Source: Streptomyces blattellae | GTDB taxonomy: Bacteria; Actinomycetota; Actinomycetes; Streptomycetales; Streptomycetaceae | Direction: 5' to 3' | Length of the DNA: 64,000 bases | NCBI RefSeq assembly: GCF_009709555.1 | Contig: NZ_WJBG01000167.1 | Coordinates: 1 to 64,000 of the forward strand | Shown here: piece by piece, positions 39,530-50,909 of the stretch | Numbering within the stretch: the stretch's first letter is position 1 | Layout: each line of letters begins with the position of its first letter | Notes under the pieces: generated by a model | Databases searched by the model: none | The model's input: the letters and a program-made list of their open reading frames with translations, nothing else | What the model was told of the DNA's origin: nothing | Translations under genes and position numbers: made by a program

Positions 39530-40873
39530 ATGGCATCAACCGCCATCACGCTAGCCGCAGACGCTCCCACGCTGTCTGCCGCAAACACCGGGTTCATGCT
39601 GATCTGCTCGGCTCTGGTGTTGCTCATGACCCCCGGTCTCGCCTTCTTCTACGGCGGCATGGTCCGGGTGAAGAGCACCCTGAACATGCTGATGATGAGC
39701 TTCATCAGCATCGGCATCGTCACCATCCTGTGGGTGTTGTACGGCTTCTCCCTCGCCTTCGGCACGGACAGTGGCAGCATCATCGGCTGGACCTCGGACT
39801 ATGTCGGACTCAGCGGCATCGAGACCGGTGACCTGTGGGGTGCCTACAACATCCCGGTCCTCGCCTTCCTGGTCTTCCAGCTGATGTTCGCGATCATCAC
39901 CCCGGCTCTTATAAGCGGTGCTCTCGCGGACCGCGTGAAGTTCACGGCATGGGCGCTGTTCGTCGCCCTGTGGGCCACGATCGTCTACTTCCCCGTCGCC
40001 CACTGGGTCTGGGGCGAGGGCGGCTGGGCATTCGACCTGGGCGTCATCGACTTCGCCGGTGGTACGGCGGTCCACATCAACGCCGGTGCCGCGGCGCTCG
40101 GCGTGATCCTGGTCATCGGCAAGCGGGTCGGCTTCAAGAGGGACCCGATGCGCCCGCACAGCCTCCCGCTGGTCATGCTCGGTGCCGGTCTGCTGTGGTT
40201 CGGCTGGTTCGGCTTCAACGCCGGCTCGTGGCTCGGCAACGACGACGGCGTCGGCTCCCTGATGTTCGTCAACACGCAGATCGCCACCGCCGCCGCCATG
40301 CTGTCCTGGCTGATCTACGAGAAGATCCGCCACGGCGCGTTCACCACGCTGGGCGCCGCCTCCGGCGCGGTCGCCGGTCTGGTCGCGATCACCCCGTCCG
40401 GTGGCGCGGTCTCCCCGGTCGGCGCGATCGTCGTCGGTGTCGTCGCCGGTCTGCTGTGCGCCATGGCCGTCGGCCTGAAGTACAAGCTCGGCTACGACGA
40501 CTCGCTCGACGTCGTCGGTGTCCACCTCGTCGGCGGTGTCGTCGGCTCCCTGCTCATCGGCTTCCTGGCCAGCGGCAAGGGCCAGTCCGATGTCGAGGGC
40601 CTGTTCTACGGCGGCGGCATGGAGCAGATGTGGAAGCAGCTCGCGGGCGTCGGTGCCGTCCTCGGCTACTCCCTGGTCGTCTCCGCGCTCCTCGCCTTCC
40701 TCCTCGACAAGACCATCGGTATGCGGGTCTCCGAGGACGAGGAGGTGGCCGGCATCGACCAGGCCGAGCACGCCGAGACCGCATACGACTTCAGCGGCGC
40801 CGGCGGCGGTGCCGCCAAGGCCGCAGCCCCGGCCCCGGTCGCCGACACTGCCAGCAAGAAGGTGGACGCATGA
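39530..40873 (+). CDS. amtB: Ammonium transporter AmtB
   Basis: 447 residues. An Amt/Rh-family trimeric membrane channel with about 11-12 hydrophobic spans. The first spans (ANTGFMLICSALVLLMTPGL) with ALVLLMTPGLAFFYGGMVR, the Trp/Phe gate region, and the conserved pore histidines in DFAGGTAVHINAGAAALG and DVVGVHLVGGVVGS are visible. The C-terminal cytoplasmic tail (SEDEEVAGIDQAEHAETAYD) is where GlnK docks. Its stop overlaps the glnK ATG by 4 bp. Confidence 0.97.
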   Translation: MASTAITLAADAPTLSAANTGFMLICSALVLLMTPGLAFFYGGMVRVKSTLNMLMMSFISIGIVTILWVLYGFSLAFGTDSGSIIGWTSDYVGLSGIETGDLWGAYNIPVLAFLVFQLMFAIITPALISGALADRVKFTAWALFVALWATIVYFPVAHWVWGEGGWAFDLGVIDFAGGTAVHINAGAAALGVILVIGKRVGFKRDPMRPHSLPLVMLGAGLLWFGWFGFNAGSWLGNDDGVGSLMFVNTQIATAAAMLSWLIYEKIRHGAFTTLGAASGAVAGLVAITPSGGAVSPVGAIVVGVVAGLLCAMAVGLKYKLGYDDSLDVVGVHLVGGVVGSLLIGFLASGKGQSDVEGLFYGGGMEQMWKQLAGVGAVLGYSLVVSALLAFLLDKTIGMRVSEDEEVAGIDQAEHAETAYDFSGAGGGAAKAAAPAPVADTASKKVDA

Positions 40874-41208
40874 AGCTCATCACCGCCGTCGTCAAGCCGC
40901 ACCGGCTCGACGAGATCAAGGAAGCCCTCCAGGCCTTCGGGGTGCACGGACTGACGGTCACCGAGGCGAGCGGTTACGGTCGTCAGCGGGGCCACACCGA
41001 GGTCTACCGGGGCGCCGAGTACACGGTCGACCTGGTCCCCAAGATCCGCATCGAGGTCCTGGCCGAGGACGACGACGCCGAACAGCTGATCGACGTCATC
41101 GTCAAGGCGGCCCGTACCGGCAAGATCGGTGACGGCAAGGTCTGGTCCCTCCCGGTCGAGACGGCCGTACGGGTGCGGACCGGCGAGCGCGGCCCGGACG
41201 CGCTCTAA
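40870..41208 (+). CDS. glnK: PII signal protein GlnK
   Basis: 112 residues, ATG overlapping the amtB stop. It senses ATP/ADP and 2-oxoglutarate and gates AmtB through its T-loop. The signature YGRQRGHTEVYRGAEYTVDLVPK contains Tyr51, the residue that streptomycete GlnD adenylylates. The C-terminal signature GKIGDGKVWSLPVE is intact. It is the middle gene of the amtB-glnK-glnD operon. Confidence 0.98.
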   Translation: MKLITAVVKPHRLDEIKEALQAFGVHGLTVTEASGYGRQRGHTEVYRGAEYTVDLVPKIRIEVLAEDDDAEQLIDVIVKAARTGKIGDGKVWSLPVETAVRVRTGERGPDAL

Positions 41209-41233
41209 AAAGAAGAAGAACAGGAGTCGCTGG

Positions 41234-43681
41234 GTGACGAGTACGGACGTACGGAAAGATGCAGAGGACTCGGGACCCAGCGGCTACGCGGCGGCCCGGC
41301 TGCGCCTCCTGACGGAGGGGGCGCGGTCCGGGCCGCCGCGCCGTGCGGCCCTCGCCGAACTGACCGACGACTGGCTGTCGGGGCTCTTCGGCGCGGGCTC
41401 CGACGGGCTCAAGGGCGCCTCCCTGATCGCGGTCGGCGGCTACGGCCGCGGCGAGCTGTCCCCGCGCAGCGACCTCGACCTGCTCCTGCTGCACGACGGC
41501 GGTGACACGGACGCGGTCGCCGCGCTGGCCGACCGCATCTGGTACCCCGTCTGGGATCTGGGCCTGGCCCTCGACCACTCGGTGCGCACCCCGGCCGAGG
41601 CCCGCAAGACCGCGGCCGAGGATCTGAAAGTCCAACTCGGTCTCCTGGACGCGCGGCACATCGCGGGCGACCTCGGCCTGACCGCAGGACTGCGCACGGC
41701 CGTCCTCGCCGACTGGCGCAACCAGGCGCCGAAACGACTCCCCGAACTTCAGGAGCTGTGCGCCGAGCGCGCCGAGCGCCAGGGTGAGCTGCAGTACCTG
41801 CTGGAGCCGGACCTGAAGGAGGCCCGCGGCGGCCTCCGTGACGCCACCGCCCTGCGCGCCGTCGCCGCCTCCTGGCTGGCCGACGCCCCGCGCGAGGGCC
41901 TCGACGACGCCCGGCGCCGGCTGCTCGACGTCCGCGACGCCCTGCATCTGGCGACGGGCCGGGCGACCGACCGGCTGTCCCTCCAGGAGCAGGACCAGGT
42001 CGCCGGCGAGCTGGGACTCCTCGACGCGGACACCCTGCTGCGGCAGGTGTACGAGGCGGCGCGCGTGGTGTCGTATGCAAGCGATGTCACCTGGCGTGAA
42101 GTGGGGCGCGTGCTGCGGTCGCGCGCTGTGCGGCCGCGGTTGCGCGCCATGCTGGGCGGCGGGAAGCCGGTCGCCGAGCGCTCCCCGCTGGCCGAAGGCG
42201 TGGTGGAACAGGACGGCGAGGTGGTGCTCGCCCGCGCCGCGCGCCCCGAACGCGACCCCGTGCTGCCCCTGCGCGCCGCTGCCGCCGCCGCGGAGGCCGG
42301 CCTCCCGCTCTCCCTGCACGCCGTACGGCGCATGGCGGCCACCACGCGCCCCCTGCCCACGCCCTGGCCCGCCGAGGCACGCGAACAGCTGGTGACCCTG
42401 CTGGGCTCCGGCCGCCCGACCGTCGAGGTGTGGGAGGCGCTGGAGGCCGAGGGCCTGATCACCCGCATGCTCCCCGACTGGGAGCGGGTCCGCTGCCGCC
42501 CGCAGCGCAACGCCGTGCACATCTGGACCGTGGACCGGCATCTCATCGAGACGGCCGTCCGCGCCTCCGACTTCGCCCGCCGCGTCAGCCGCCCCGACCT
42601 GCTCCTGGTCTCCGCGCTGCTGCACGACATCGGCAAGGGCTGGCCCGGCGACCACTCGGTGGCCGGCGAGATCATCGCGCGCGACGTGGCCGCCCGGATC
42701 GGCTTCGACCGCGAGGACGTCGCCGTGCTCGCCACCCTCGTACGGCATCACCTGCTGCTCGTCGAGACGGCCACCCGGCGCGACCTGGAGGACCCGGCCA
42801 CCGTGCGCGCGGTCGCCGAGGCGGTCGGCACGCAGAGCACCCTGGAGCTGCTGCACGCGCTGACCGAGGCGGACGCGCTGGCCACCGGGCCGGCCGCCTG
42901 GTCGTCCTGGCGCGGATCCCTCGTCGCCGACCTGGTGCGGCGGGTCTCGGCGGTGCTCGCCGGGGACGCTCCGGAGGAGCCTGAGGCCGCCGCGCCCACC
43001 GCCGAGCAGGAGCGGCTCGCCATCGAGGCGGTCGCCACCGGCAGCCCCGTGCTGTCGCTGCGCGCGCAGACCGAGCCGCCCACGGAGGACCAGCCGTCCG
43101 GCGATCCCGAACCGCTCGGCGTCGAGCTGCTGATCGCCGTACCGGACCAGAAGGGCGTGCTGCCCGCGGTGGCCGGTGTGCTGGCGATGCACCGGCTGAC
43201 CGTGCGCACCGCGGAACTGCGGGCCCTGGACCTGCCGGACGGCGTCGAGGGATCCGTCCTGCTGCTGGACTGGCGGGTCGCCGCCGAGTACGGCTCCCTG
43301 CCGCAGGCCGCGCGGCTGCGGGCCGATCTCGTCCGGGCCCTGGACGGATCCCTGGACATCGCGGGCCGCCTCGCCGAGCGGGACGCGGCCTACCCGCGGC
43401 GCCGGGGCGTCGTGGCGCCGCCGCCCCGGGTGACGGTCGCACCGGCGGCGTCACGGCTGGCGACGGTGATCGAGGTGCGCGCCCATGACGCGCCCGGACT
43501 GCTGCACCGGATCGGACGCGCGCTGGAGGACGCGGGAGTGCGGGTACGCAGCGCGCATGTGTCCACGCTGGGCGCCAACGCGGTGGACGCCTTCTACGTG
43601 ACCGGCCAGGATGGCGCACCGCTGCCGACCGGGGAAGCGGGGGCCGTGGCGCGGAAGCTGGAGGAGACGTTGCGGGCGTGA
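41234..43681 (+). CDS. glnD: [Protein-PII] nucleotidyltransferase (adenylyltransferase) GlnD
   Basis: 815 residues from GTG 41234 (GGAG upstream). It modifies GlnK Tyr51; in Streptomyces the group is AMP and not UMP. Domains are: nucleotidyltransferase with GGYGRGELSPRSDLDLLLLHD near residue 65; the HD hydrolase domain HIWTVDRHLIETAV ... SALLHDIGKGWPGDHS at about 435-480; and two ACT domains at about 635-705 and 740-810. It ends the amtB operon, with a hairpin at 43799. Confidence 0.96.
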   Translation: MTSTDVRKDAEDSGPSGYAAARLRLLTEGARSGPPRRAALAELTDDWLSGLFGAGSDGLKGASLIAVGGYGRGELSPRSDLDLLLLHDGGDTDAVAALADRIWYPVWDLGLALDHSVRTPAEARKTAAEDLKVQLGLLDARHIAGDLGLTAGLRTAVLADWRNQAPKRLPELQELCAERAERQGELQYLLEPDLKEARGGLRDATALRAVAASWLADAPREGLDDARRRLLDVRDALHLATGRATDRLSLQEQDQVAGELGLLDADTLLRQVYEAARVVSYASDVTWREVGRVLRSRAVRPRLRAMLGGGKPVAERSPLAEGVVEQDGEVVLARAARPERDPVLPLRAAAAAAEAGLPLSLHAVRRMAATTRPLPTPWPAEAREQLVTLLGSGRPTVEVWEALEAEGLITRMLPDWERVRCRPQRNAVHIWTVDRHLIETAVRASDFARRVSRPDLLLVSALLHDIGKGWPGDHSVAGEIIARDVAARIGFDREDVAVLATLVRHHLLLVETATRRDLEDPATVRAVAEAVGTQSTLELLHALTEADALATGPAAWSSWRGSLVADLVRRVSAVLAGDAPEEPEAAAPTAEQERLAIEAVATGSPVLSLRAQTEPPTEDQPSGDPEPLGVELLIAVPDQKGVLPAVAGVLAMHRLTVRTAELRALDLPDGVEGSVLLLDWRVAAEYGSLPQAARLRADLVRALDGSLDIAGRLAERDAAYPRRRGVVAPPPRVTVAPAASRLATVIEVRAHDAPGLLHRIGRALEDAGVRVRSAHVSTLGANAVDAFYVTGQDGAPLPTGEAGAVARKLEETLRA

Positions 43682-43798
43682 CCTTGCGGTCATGTCGTGC
43701 GTTCAGCTGATGTGCTCCCTGCAGACGCGGGGATGGTCCCCCGGCTCAGCACGTGCTGAAGTCGGGCAACGCCTGCTCCCCGCCACCGCGGGGGTTCT

Positions 43799-43832
43799 CG
43801 TCCCCGGCCGCCGAACACAGCGGCCGGGGACG
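43799..43832 (+). terminator. Hairpin between glnD and ffh
   Basis: A perfect 13-bp stem, CGTCCCCGGCCGC (43799-43811) with GCGGCCGGGGACG (43820-43832). It lies in the 221-bp glnD-ffh gap and probably terminates the amtB operon. Confidence 0.75.
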
Positions 43833-43902
43833 AATTGCTTGCGGGGCCGGATACCCTGGAGGGCAGCCCAAAACGACTCCGACCCCGAGGACCGACGCCA
43901 CC

Positions 43903-45453
43903 GTGTTCGATACCCTCTCCGACCGCCTCAGCGCGACTTTCAAAAACCTCCGCGGCAAAGGCAGGCTGTCCGAGGCGGACATCGACGCCACGGCGCGCGA
44001 GATCCGCATCGCGCTGCTGGAAGCAGACGTCGCCCTCCCTGTCGTCCGCACGTTCATCAAGAACGTGAAGGAGCGGGCGCTCGGCGTCGAGATCTCGAAG
44101 GCTCTCAACCCGGCGCAACAGTTCATCAAAATCGTCAACGAGGAACTGGTCACCATCCTCGGGGGCGAGACCCGTCGACTCCGCTTCGCCAAGCAGCCGC
44201 CCACCGTGATCATGCTGGCGGGTCTGCAGGGTGCCGGTAAGACCACCCTCGCGGGCAAGCTCGGCCGCTGGCTCAAGGGGCAGGGCCACTCCCCGCTGCT
44301 CGTCGCCGCCGACCTCCAGCGCCCGAACGCCGTGAACCAGCTCAGCGTGGTCGCCGAGCGCGCCGATGTCGCGGTCTTCGCGCCGGAGCCGGGCAACGGC
44401 GTGGGCGACCCGGTGAAGGTCGCCAAGGACTCCATCGACTTCGCGAAGTCCCGGGTCCACGACATCGTGATCGTGGACACCGCCGGCCGCCTCGGCATCG
44501 ACCAGGAGATGATGCAGCAGGCCGCGGACATCAGGGACGCCATCGGCCCGGACGAGATCCTCTTCGTCGTCGACGCGATGATCGGCCAGGACGCGGTCAA
44601 CACCGCAGAGGCCTTCCGTGACGGCGTCGGCTTCGACGGTGTGGTGCTCTCCAAGCTCGACGGTGACGCCCGCGGTGGCGCGGCCCTGTCGATCCGGCAG
44701 ATCACCGGCAAGCCGATCATGTTCGCGTCGAACGGCGAGAAGCTCGACGACTTCGACGCCTTCCACCCTGACCGGATGGCCTCCCGCATCCTCGACATGG
44801 GTGACCTGCTCACCCTGATCGAGCAGGCGGAGAAGACGTTCAGCCAGGAAGAGGCCGAGAAGATGGCCTCGAAGCTGGCGTCCAAGAAGGGCCAGGACTT
44901 CACCCTGGACGACTTCCTGGCCCAGATGGAGCAGGTCAGGAAAATGGGCTCCATCTCGAAGCTCCTTGGCATGCTGCCCGGCATGGGCCAGATCAAGGAC
45001 CAGATCAACAACCTCGACGAGCGTGACGTCGACCGCACGGCCGCGATCATCAAGTCGATGACGCCGGCCGAGCGCCAGGAGCCGACGATCATCAACGGAT
45101 CGCGCCGCGCCCGTATCGCCAAGGGCTCCGGTGTCGAGGTCAGCGCGGTGAAGAACCTGGTGGAGCGGTTCTTCGAGGCCCGCAAGATGATGTCCCGCAT
45201 GGCTCAGGGCGGCGGTATGCCCGGTATGCCGGGCGTCCCGGGCATGGGTGGCGGCCCCGGCCGGTCGAAGAAGCAGCCCAAGAAGGCCAAGGGCAAGCAG
45301 CGCTCCGGCAACCCGATGAAGCGCAAGCAGCAGGAGCAGGAGGCCGCCGCCCGCCGCGCCGCCGCCGCTCAGGGCGGCAACGCGTTCGGCGTGCCGCAGC
45401 AGGGCGCGCAGGAGTTCGAGCTGCCGGACGACTTCAAGAAGTTCATGGGCTGA
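43903..45453 (+). CDS. ffh: Signal recognition particle protein Ffh
   Basis: 516 residues from GTG 43903 (FDTLSDRLSATFKNLRGKG). It binds signal sequences with 4.5S RNA and delivers them to FtsY. The N domain, then the G domain with GLQGAGKTTLAGKLGR, ADLQRPNAVNQL, VDTAGRLGID and LSKLDGDARGGAA; G-1 reads GAGKTT rather than the more common GSGKTT. The Met-rich M domain (MLPGMGQIKDQI ... RARIAKGSGVEVSAV) ends in a basic Gln-rich tail. No SRP RNA gene was seen nearby. Confidence 0.97.
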   Translation: MFDTLSDRLSATFKNLRGKGRLSEADIDATAREIRIALLEADVALPVVRTFIKNVKERALGVEISKALNPAQQFIKIVNEELVTILGGETRRLRFAKQPPTVIMLAGLQGAGKTTLAGKLGRWLKGQGHSPLLVAADLQRPNAVNQLSVVAERADVAVFAPEPGNGVGDPVKVAKDSIDFAKSRVHDIVIVDTAGRLGIDQEMMQQAADIRDAIGPDEILFVVDAMIGQDAVNTAEAFRDGVGFDGVVLSKLDGDARGGAALSIRQITGKPIMFASNGEKLDDFDAFHPDRMASRILDMGDLLTLIEQAEKTFSQEEAEKMASKLASKKGQDFTLDDFLAQMEQVRKMGSISKLLGMLPGMGQIKDQINNLDERDVDRTAAIIKSMTPAERQEPTIINGSRRARIAKGSGVEVSAVKNLVERFFEARKMMSRMAQGGGMPGMPGVPGMGGGPGRSKKQPKKAKGKQRSGNPMKRKQQEQEAAARRAAAAQGGNAFGVPQQGAQEFELPDDFKKFMG

Positions 45454-45488
45454 TTGTTTCGATACGGTCCTGTTGCCTCGATACGGCC

Positions 45489-45523
45489 CTGAGGGCGCCC
45501 TTCTTCACACGGGGCGCCCTCAG
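45489..45523 (+). terminator. ffh terminator
   Basis: CTGAGGGCGCCC (45489-45500) pairs with GGGCGCCCTCAG (45512-45523). It is preceded by a direct repeat, CGATACGGYCCTG, at about 45459 and 45479. Confidence 0.78.
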
Positions 45524-45561
45524 CGCGTGCTGTGCTTTGTCATCTGCCGTAACGTCCAGAT

Positions 45562-47499
<1,938 letters not shown>

Positions 47500-47529
47500 G
47501 GCGTACCGGTGAGCCGGCGCCCGCACCCC

Positions 47530-48387
47530 CTAGGGCGTGCGGGCGATCAGATACCGGAACACGTTCGGCATCCACACCGTCCCGTCCCGCCGCAGATACG
47601 GATGCAGGGCCTCCGTCAGCTCCTTCTCGACCTGCGCCTGATCCGTCGCGCTGATCGCCGCGTCGAAGAGCCTCGTGGACAGCAGCCCGCGCAGCGCGCT
47701 GTCCATGTCGGCGTAGCCGAAGGGGCACGCCACCCGGCCCGAACCGTCGGGCTTCAGACCCGCCCGCTGGGCGACCTCCTCCAGATCGTCGCGGAGTGCG
47801 GGGCGCCAACTCCCCGTGCTGCGCAGCGGATCCGCCAGCTTTGCGGCCACCCGCAGCACGGACGACGTGGTGCAGCGTTCCGGCGGACCCCAGCCGGCCA
47901 GCACCATGGGCGCCCGCCGCCCGGCGAGCGGTGTCGCTGCCTCGATCAGCTCGCCGAGCCCCTCCGAGTCGCCCGCGAGACACCCGATGGGCTCGAAGGC
48001 GGTCACCACGCTGTACGCGGGCGTCCTGGCGTCGGCCGTGTCCCGCGGTGAGCCGTCGACGAGCCGGATGCCCGCACGCGCGCGCGTGTCCCACGCCCCG
48101 GGCAGCAGCCGCTCCCGCGCGAGGGCGAGCCGCTCTGCGGAGGAGGGTTCGACACCGGTGACGGCGGCGCCTCTGGAGGCCGCCATCAACAGGGCCAGCC
48201 CGGATCCGCAGCCGAGGCCGAGGAGCCGGGTGCCGGCGCCCACTTCCAGTCGCTCGTAGACGGCCTCGAAGAGCGGAACCAGCATCCGCTCCTGGATCTC
48301 GGACCAGTCACGCGCGCGTGCACACAGATCCACGCGTGGCCTGGGGCCCGCGGGAGACAGGTGCTGCCGCACGAGCGTAGGTGTCAT
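47530..48387 (-). CDS. SAM-dependent methyltransferase
   Basis: 285 residues. A class I SAM-binding fold: motif I is LLGLGCGSGLALLMAASRGAAVTGVEPS (about 55-82), with the acidic residue at the end of beta-2. The middle region VLAGWGPPERC and the C-terminal MPNVFRYLIART resemble small-molecule methyltransferases, and no nucleic-acid target domain is seen. The substrate is unknown. It is divergent from proS and converges on the ftsH paralogue. Confidence 0.82.
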   Translation of the reverse strand: MTPTLVRQHLSPAGPRPRVDLCARARDWSEIQERMLVPLFEAVYERLEVGAGTRLLGLGCGSGLALLMAASRGAAVTGVEPSSAERLALARERLLPGAWDTRARAGIRLVDGSPRDTADARTPAYSVVTAFEPIGCLAGDSEGLGELIEAATPLAGRRAPMVLAGWGPPERCTTSSVLRVAAKLADPLRSTGSWRPALRDDLEEVAQRAGLKPDGSGRVACPFGYADMDSALRGLLSTRLFDAAISATDQAQVEKELTEALHPYLRRDGTVWMPNVFRYLIARTP

Positions 48388-48586
48388 CTAAAGCGCCCCA
48401 ATCCGACGAGAGTTGCCGCTGTACCCGATTCCGTAGCCCCCGTGACGTGCGCTCGCTGTCCCCCCGTATGCCAGGAAACTCCGCGTCCGTCGCCTCGTCC
48501 AGAGGGTTGTGCCGCCGGGCTTGTGGGTTCGCTGTGCGAGTGGCCAGATTTCACATTCCGGCAACGTGGGCCCGTACCATCTCGCC

Positions 48587-50002
48587 ATGGCAAAGGCACC
48601 CGTACTCACCCCGCGGGCGGACGACTTCCCGCGCTGGTACCAGGATCTGATCAGCAAGGCCGAACTGGCCGACAACGGTCCGGTGCGCGGCACCATGGTG
48701 ATCCGACCGTACGGGTACGGGCTGTGGGAGCGGATCCAGGCCGGGATGGACGCCCGCATCAAGGAGACGGGCGCCCAGAACGCGTACTTCCCGCTGCTGA
48801 TCCCGCAGTCGTACTTCGCCAAGGAAGCCGAGCACGTCGAGGGCTTCGCGCCCGAACTCGCCGTCGTCACCCATGGCGGCGGCAAGGACCTCGAAGAGCC
48901 GGCCGTGGTCCGTCCCACCTCCGAGATGATCATCAACGACTACTTTTCGAAGTGGGTGCAGAGCTACCGCGATCTGCCGCTGCTGATCAACCAGTGGGCG
49001 AACGTGGTCCGTTGGGAGCTGCGGCCCCGTCTCTTCCTCCGGACGACCGAATTCCTGTGGCAGGAAGGCCACACCGCGCACGCCACCTACGAGGACGCCC
49101 GCGACTTCGCCGCGCATATCCACAGCGAGGTCTACGAGGACTTCATGGTGAACGTCCTCGCCATGGACTCCGTCCCCGGCCGCAAGACCCCCAAGGAGCG
49201 CTTCGCGGGCGCCCTCAACACCCTCACCCTCGAAGCGATGATGGGCGACGGCAAGGCCCTCCAGCTGGCCACCAGTCATGAGCTGGGCCAGAACTTCGCC
49301 AAGGCCTTCAACACCCGGTACCTGTCCAGGGACGGCAGGGAAGAACTGGTCTGGCAGACGTCCTGGGGGTCCACCACCCGCATGATCGGCGCCCTGGTGA
49401 TGACTCACGGAGATGACAACGGGCTGCGGGTCCCGCCGCGGCTCGCCTCGGTGCAGGCCGTCGTCCTTGCGATCAAGGGCGACGAGGCGGTTCTGGCCAA
49501 GGTTCGCGAGATCGGCGATCAGCTGAAGGCCGCGGGCATCCGCGTCCACGTCGACGACCGCACGGACACCCCCTTCGGGCGCCGGGCCGTCGACTGGGAG
49601 CTGAAGGGCGTGCCGGTACGCATCGAGGTCGGGCCCCGCGACCTGGAGAACGGCACCGCGATGCTGGCCCGCCGGATTCCCGGAGGCAAGGAGCCGGTGG
49701 CGATCGACTCGCTCGTACGACTGCTCCCCACGGTCCTCGAAGAGGATCAGGCGCTGCTGCTGGCCCAGTCCCGCGAGCGCCGCGAGTCGCGTACGTCCGA
49801 CGTGTCGAGCATCGCGGAGGCCGTCGACGCGACGATCGCCGGTGGCTGGGCGCGCATCCCCTGGGCGGTCCTCGGCGAAGAAGGCGAGGTCAAGCTGGGT
49901 GAGCATGCGGTGACCGTGCGATGTCTGGTCGCCGAGGACGGGTCGGTGCCGGACGCCGACGACGCACCCGGTAACGTCGCGATCGTCGCGCGCGCTTACT
50001 GA
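48587..50002 (+). CDS. proS: Proline--tRNA ligase, archaeal/eukaryotic type
   Basis: 471 residues from ATG 48587. A class II synthetase charging tRNA-Pro. Motifs are GTMVIRPYGYGLWERI, VRPTSEMIINDYFSKW, motif 2 LRPRLFLRTTEFLWQEGHTAHAT, and motif 3 GDDNGLRVPPRLASVQ. The inserted editing domain of ordinary bacterial ProRS (about 180 residues) is absent and the chain ends in Tyr (VAIVARAY), both typical of the archaeal/eukaryotic class. The usual C-terminal zinc cysteines are missing. Streptomyces normally have a bacterial-type ProRS elsewhere, so this may be a second enzyme. Confidence 0.93.
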   Translation: MAKAPVLTPRADDFPRWYQDLISKAELADNGPVRGTMVIRPYGYGLWERIQAGMDARIKETGAQNAYFPLLIPQSYFAKEAEHVEGFAPELAVVTHGGGKDLEEPAVVRPTSEMIINDYFSKWVQSYRDLPLLINQWANVVRWELRPRLFLRTTEFLWQEGHTAHATYEDARDFAAHIHSEVYEDFMVNVLAMDSVPGRKTPKERFAGALNTLTLEAMMGDGKALQLATSHELGQNFAKAFNTRYLSRDGREELVWQTSWGSTTRMIGALVMTHGDDNGLRVPPRLASVQAVVLAIKGDEAVLAKVREIGDQLKAAGIRVHVDDRTDTPFGRRAVDWELKGVPVRIEVGPRDLENGTAMLARRIPGGKEPVAIDSLVRLLPTVLEEDQALLLAQSRERRESRTSDVSSIAEAVDATIAGGWARIPWAVLGEEGEVKLGEHAVTVRCLVAEDGSVPDADDAPGNVAIVARAY

Positions 50003-50065
50003 GACAGCGTCCTTCCCGTGGGAGAGCGACCGAAACGCCTCTTGCGCATCGCGCGAACACACGTG

Positions 50066-50096
50066 CCCGGCGCGCGGACAGGCTCTACGCGCCGGG
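50066..50096 (+). terminator. proS terminator hairpin
   Basis: CCCGGCGCG (50066-50074) pairs with CGCGCCGGG (50088-50096) 64 bp after the proS stop. Confidence 0.6.
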
Positions 50097-50228
50097 TCCT
50101 ACGTCAGACTACGTACCGGCTTGGCATGAGCTGTGAGGCTTCTCCGCAGATCAGCGCACCCGCCCTCGTCCGGACGCATCAGCGGCAACTGACGGGTACG
50201 TGCAAATTATTTGGGATGCCCCGGAATA

Positions 50229-50254
50229 GGAACACAGCGGCACTCTGGCTCGTT
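50229..50254 (+). promoter_or_regulatory. Putative sigma-R-type promoter, leaderless
   Basis: GGAAC (50229-50233), 18 bp, GTT (50252-50254) resembles the streptomycete sigma-R consensus GGAAT-N18/19-GTT. Transcription would then start within a few bases of the GTG at 50263, giving a leaderless mRNA; consistent with this, no Shine-Dalgarno is present. Confidence 0.45.
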
Positions 50255-50262
50255 GTCATTAC

Positions 50263-50859
50263 GTGAGCACGACACAGACACCACCTGTTCTCGCCGCAGA
50301 GCTGGCGCAGGCGTGGGCCGACATTCAGCGGTACCACCCCGAGCTGCCGGATCTTGCCGCGCCCGAGTCACTGATCGGGGAGTCGTCGTCCGCCTGCGGG
50401 CACGAGCTCTCCTTCGAGCGACTGCTCCATGAGGCAGTCCACGGCATCGCCGCCGCTCGCGGAGTCCGCGACACCTCGCGCGCCGGCCGCTACCACAACC
50501 GCAGATTCCTCGCGATCGCCGAGGAGCTGGGCCTGGACCACCCGGAGGAACCGCACCCCAGCAGCGGCTTCTCCCTGGTCACGCTCAACCCCGAGGCGAA
50601 GCGCCGCTACCGCCCGACGATCGAGCGGCTCCAGCGCGCCCTCAAGGCCCACACCGTGGCGACGTCCGCCGACACGTCCCGCACCTTCCGCGGCCCGGCG
50701 GCCCGCCACGGCTCCTCGGGCGGCGGCGTCCGCGTCAAAGCCGTCTGCGACTGCGGTCGCAACGTCCGCGTCGTCCCGTCGGTCCTGGCCCAGGCCCCGA
50801 TCGTCTGCGGCGGCTGCGGCAAGCCGTTCCGGATCCCGGAGGTTATGGGCGCGGCGTAA
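50263..50859 (+). CDS. SprT-like zinc metalloprotease with zinc ribbon
   Basis: 198 residues from GTG 50263. Residues 56-60 are HEAVH (an HExxH zinc site) within FERLLHEAVHGIAAARG, and His78 in AGRYHN is a plausible third ligand, as in SprT/Spartan proteases. The C terminus (about 160-190) carries a zinc ribbon of four cysteines: CDCGRNV ... CGGCGKPF. SprT-like enzymes can degrade DNA-protein crosslinks; that role here is inference. It is flanked by proS and a REP-like element, and its promoter looks oxidative-stress type. Confidence 0.82.
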   Translation: MSTTQTPPVLAAELAQAWADIQRYHPELPDLAAPESLIGESSSACGHELSFERLLHEAVHGIAAARGVRDTSRAGRYHNRRFLAIAEELGLDHPEEPHPSSGFSLVTLNPEAKRRYRPTIERLQRALKAHTVATSADTSRTFRGPAARHGSSGGGVRVKAVCDCGRNVRVVPSVLAQAPIVCGGCGKPFRIPEVMGAA

Positions 50860-50909
50860 CCACGGCACCTCCAGCACCGGCATCTCGTGGCTGCCGGTCG
50901 GACACGTGG

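Noticed and set aside
43682..43902. SRP 4.5S RNA gene next to ffh
   Set aside because: The only structure is a simple 13-bp terminator stem; the conserved SRP tetraloop domain was not found.
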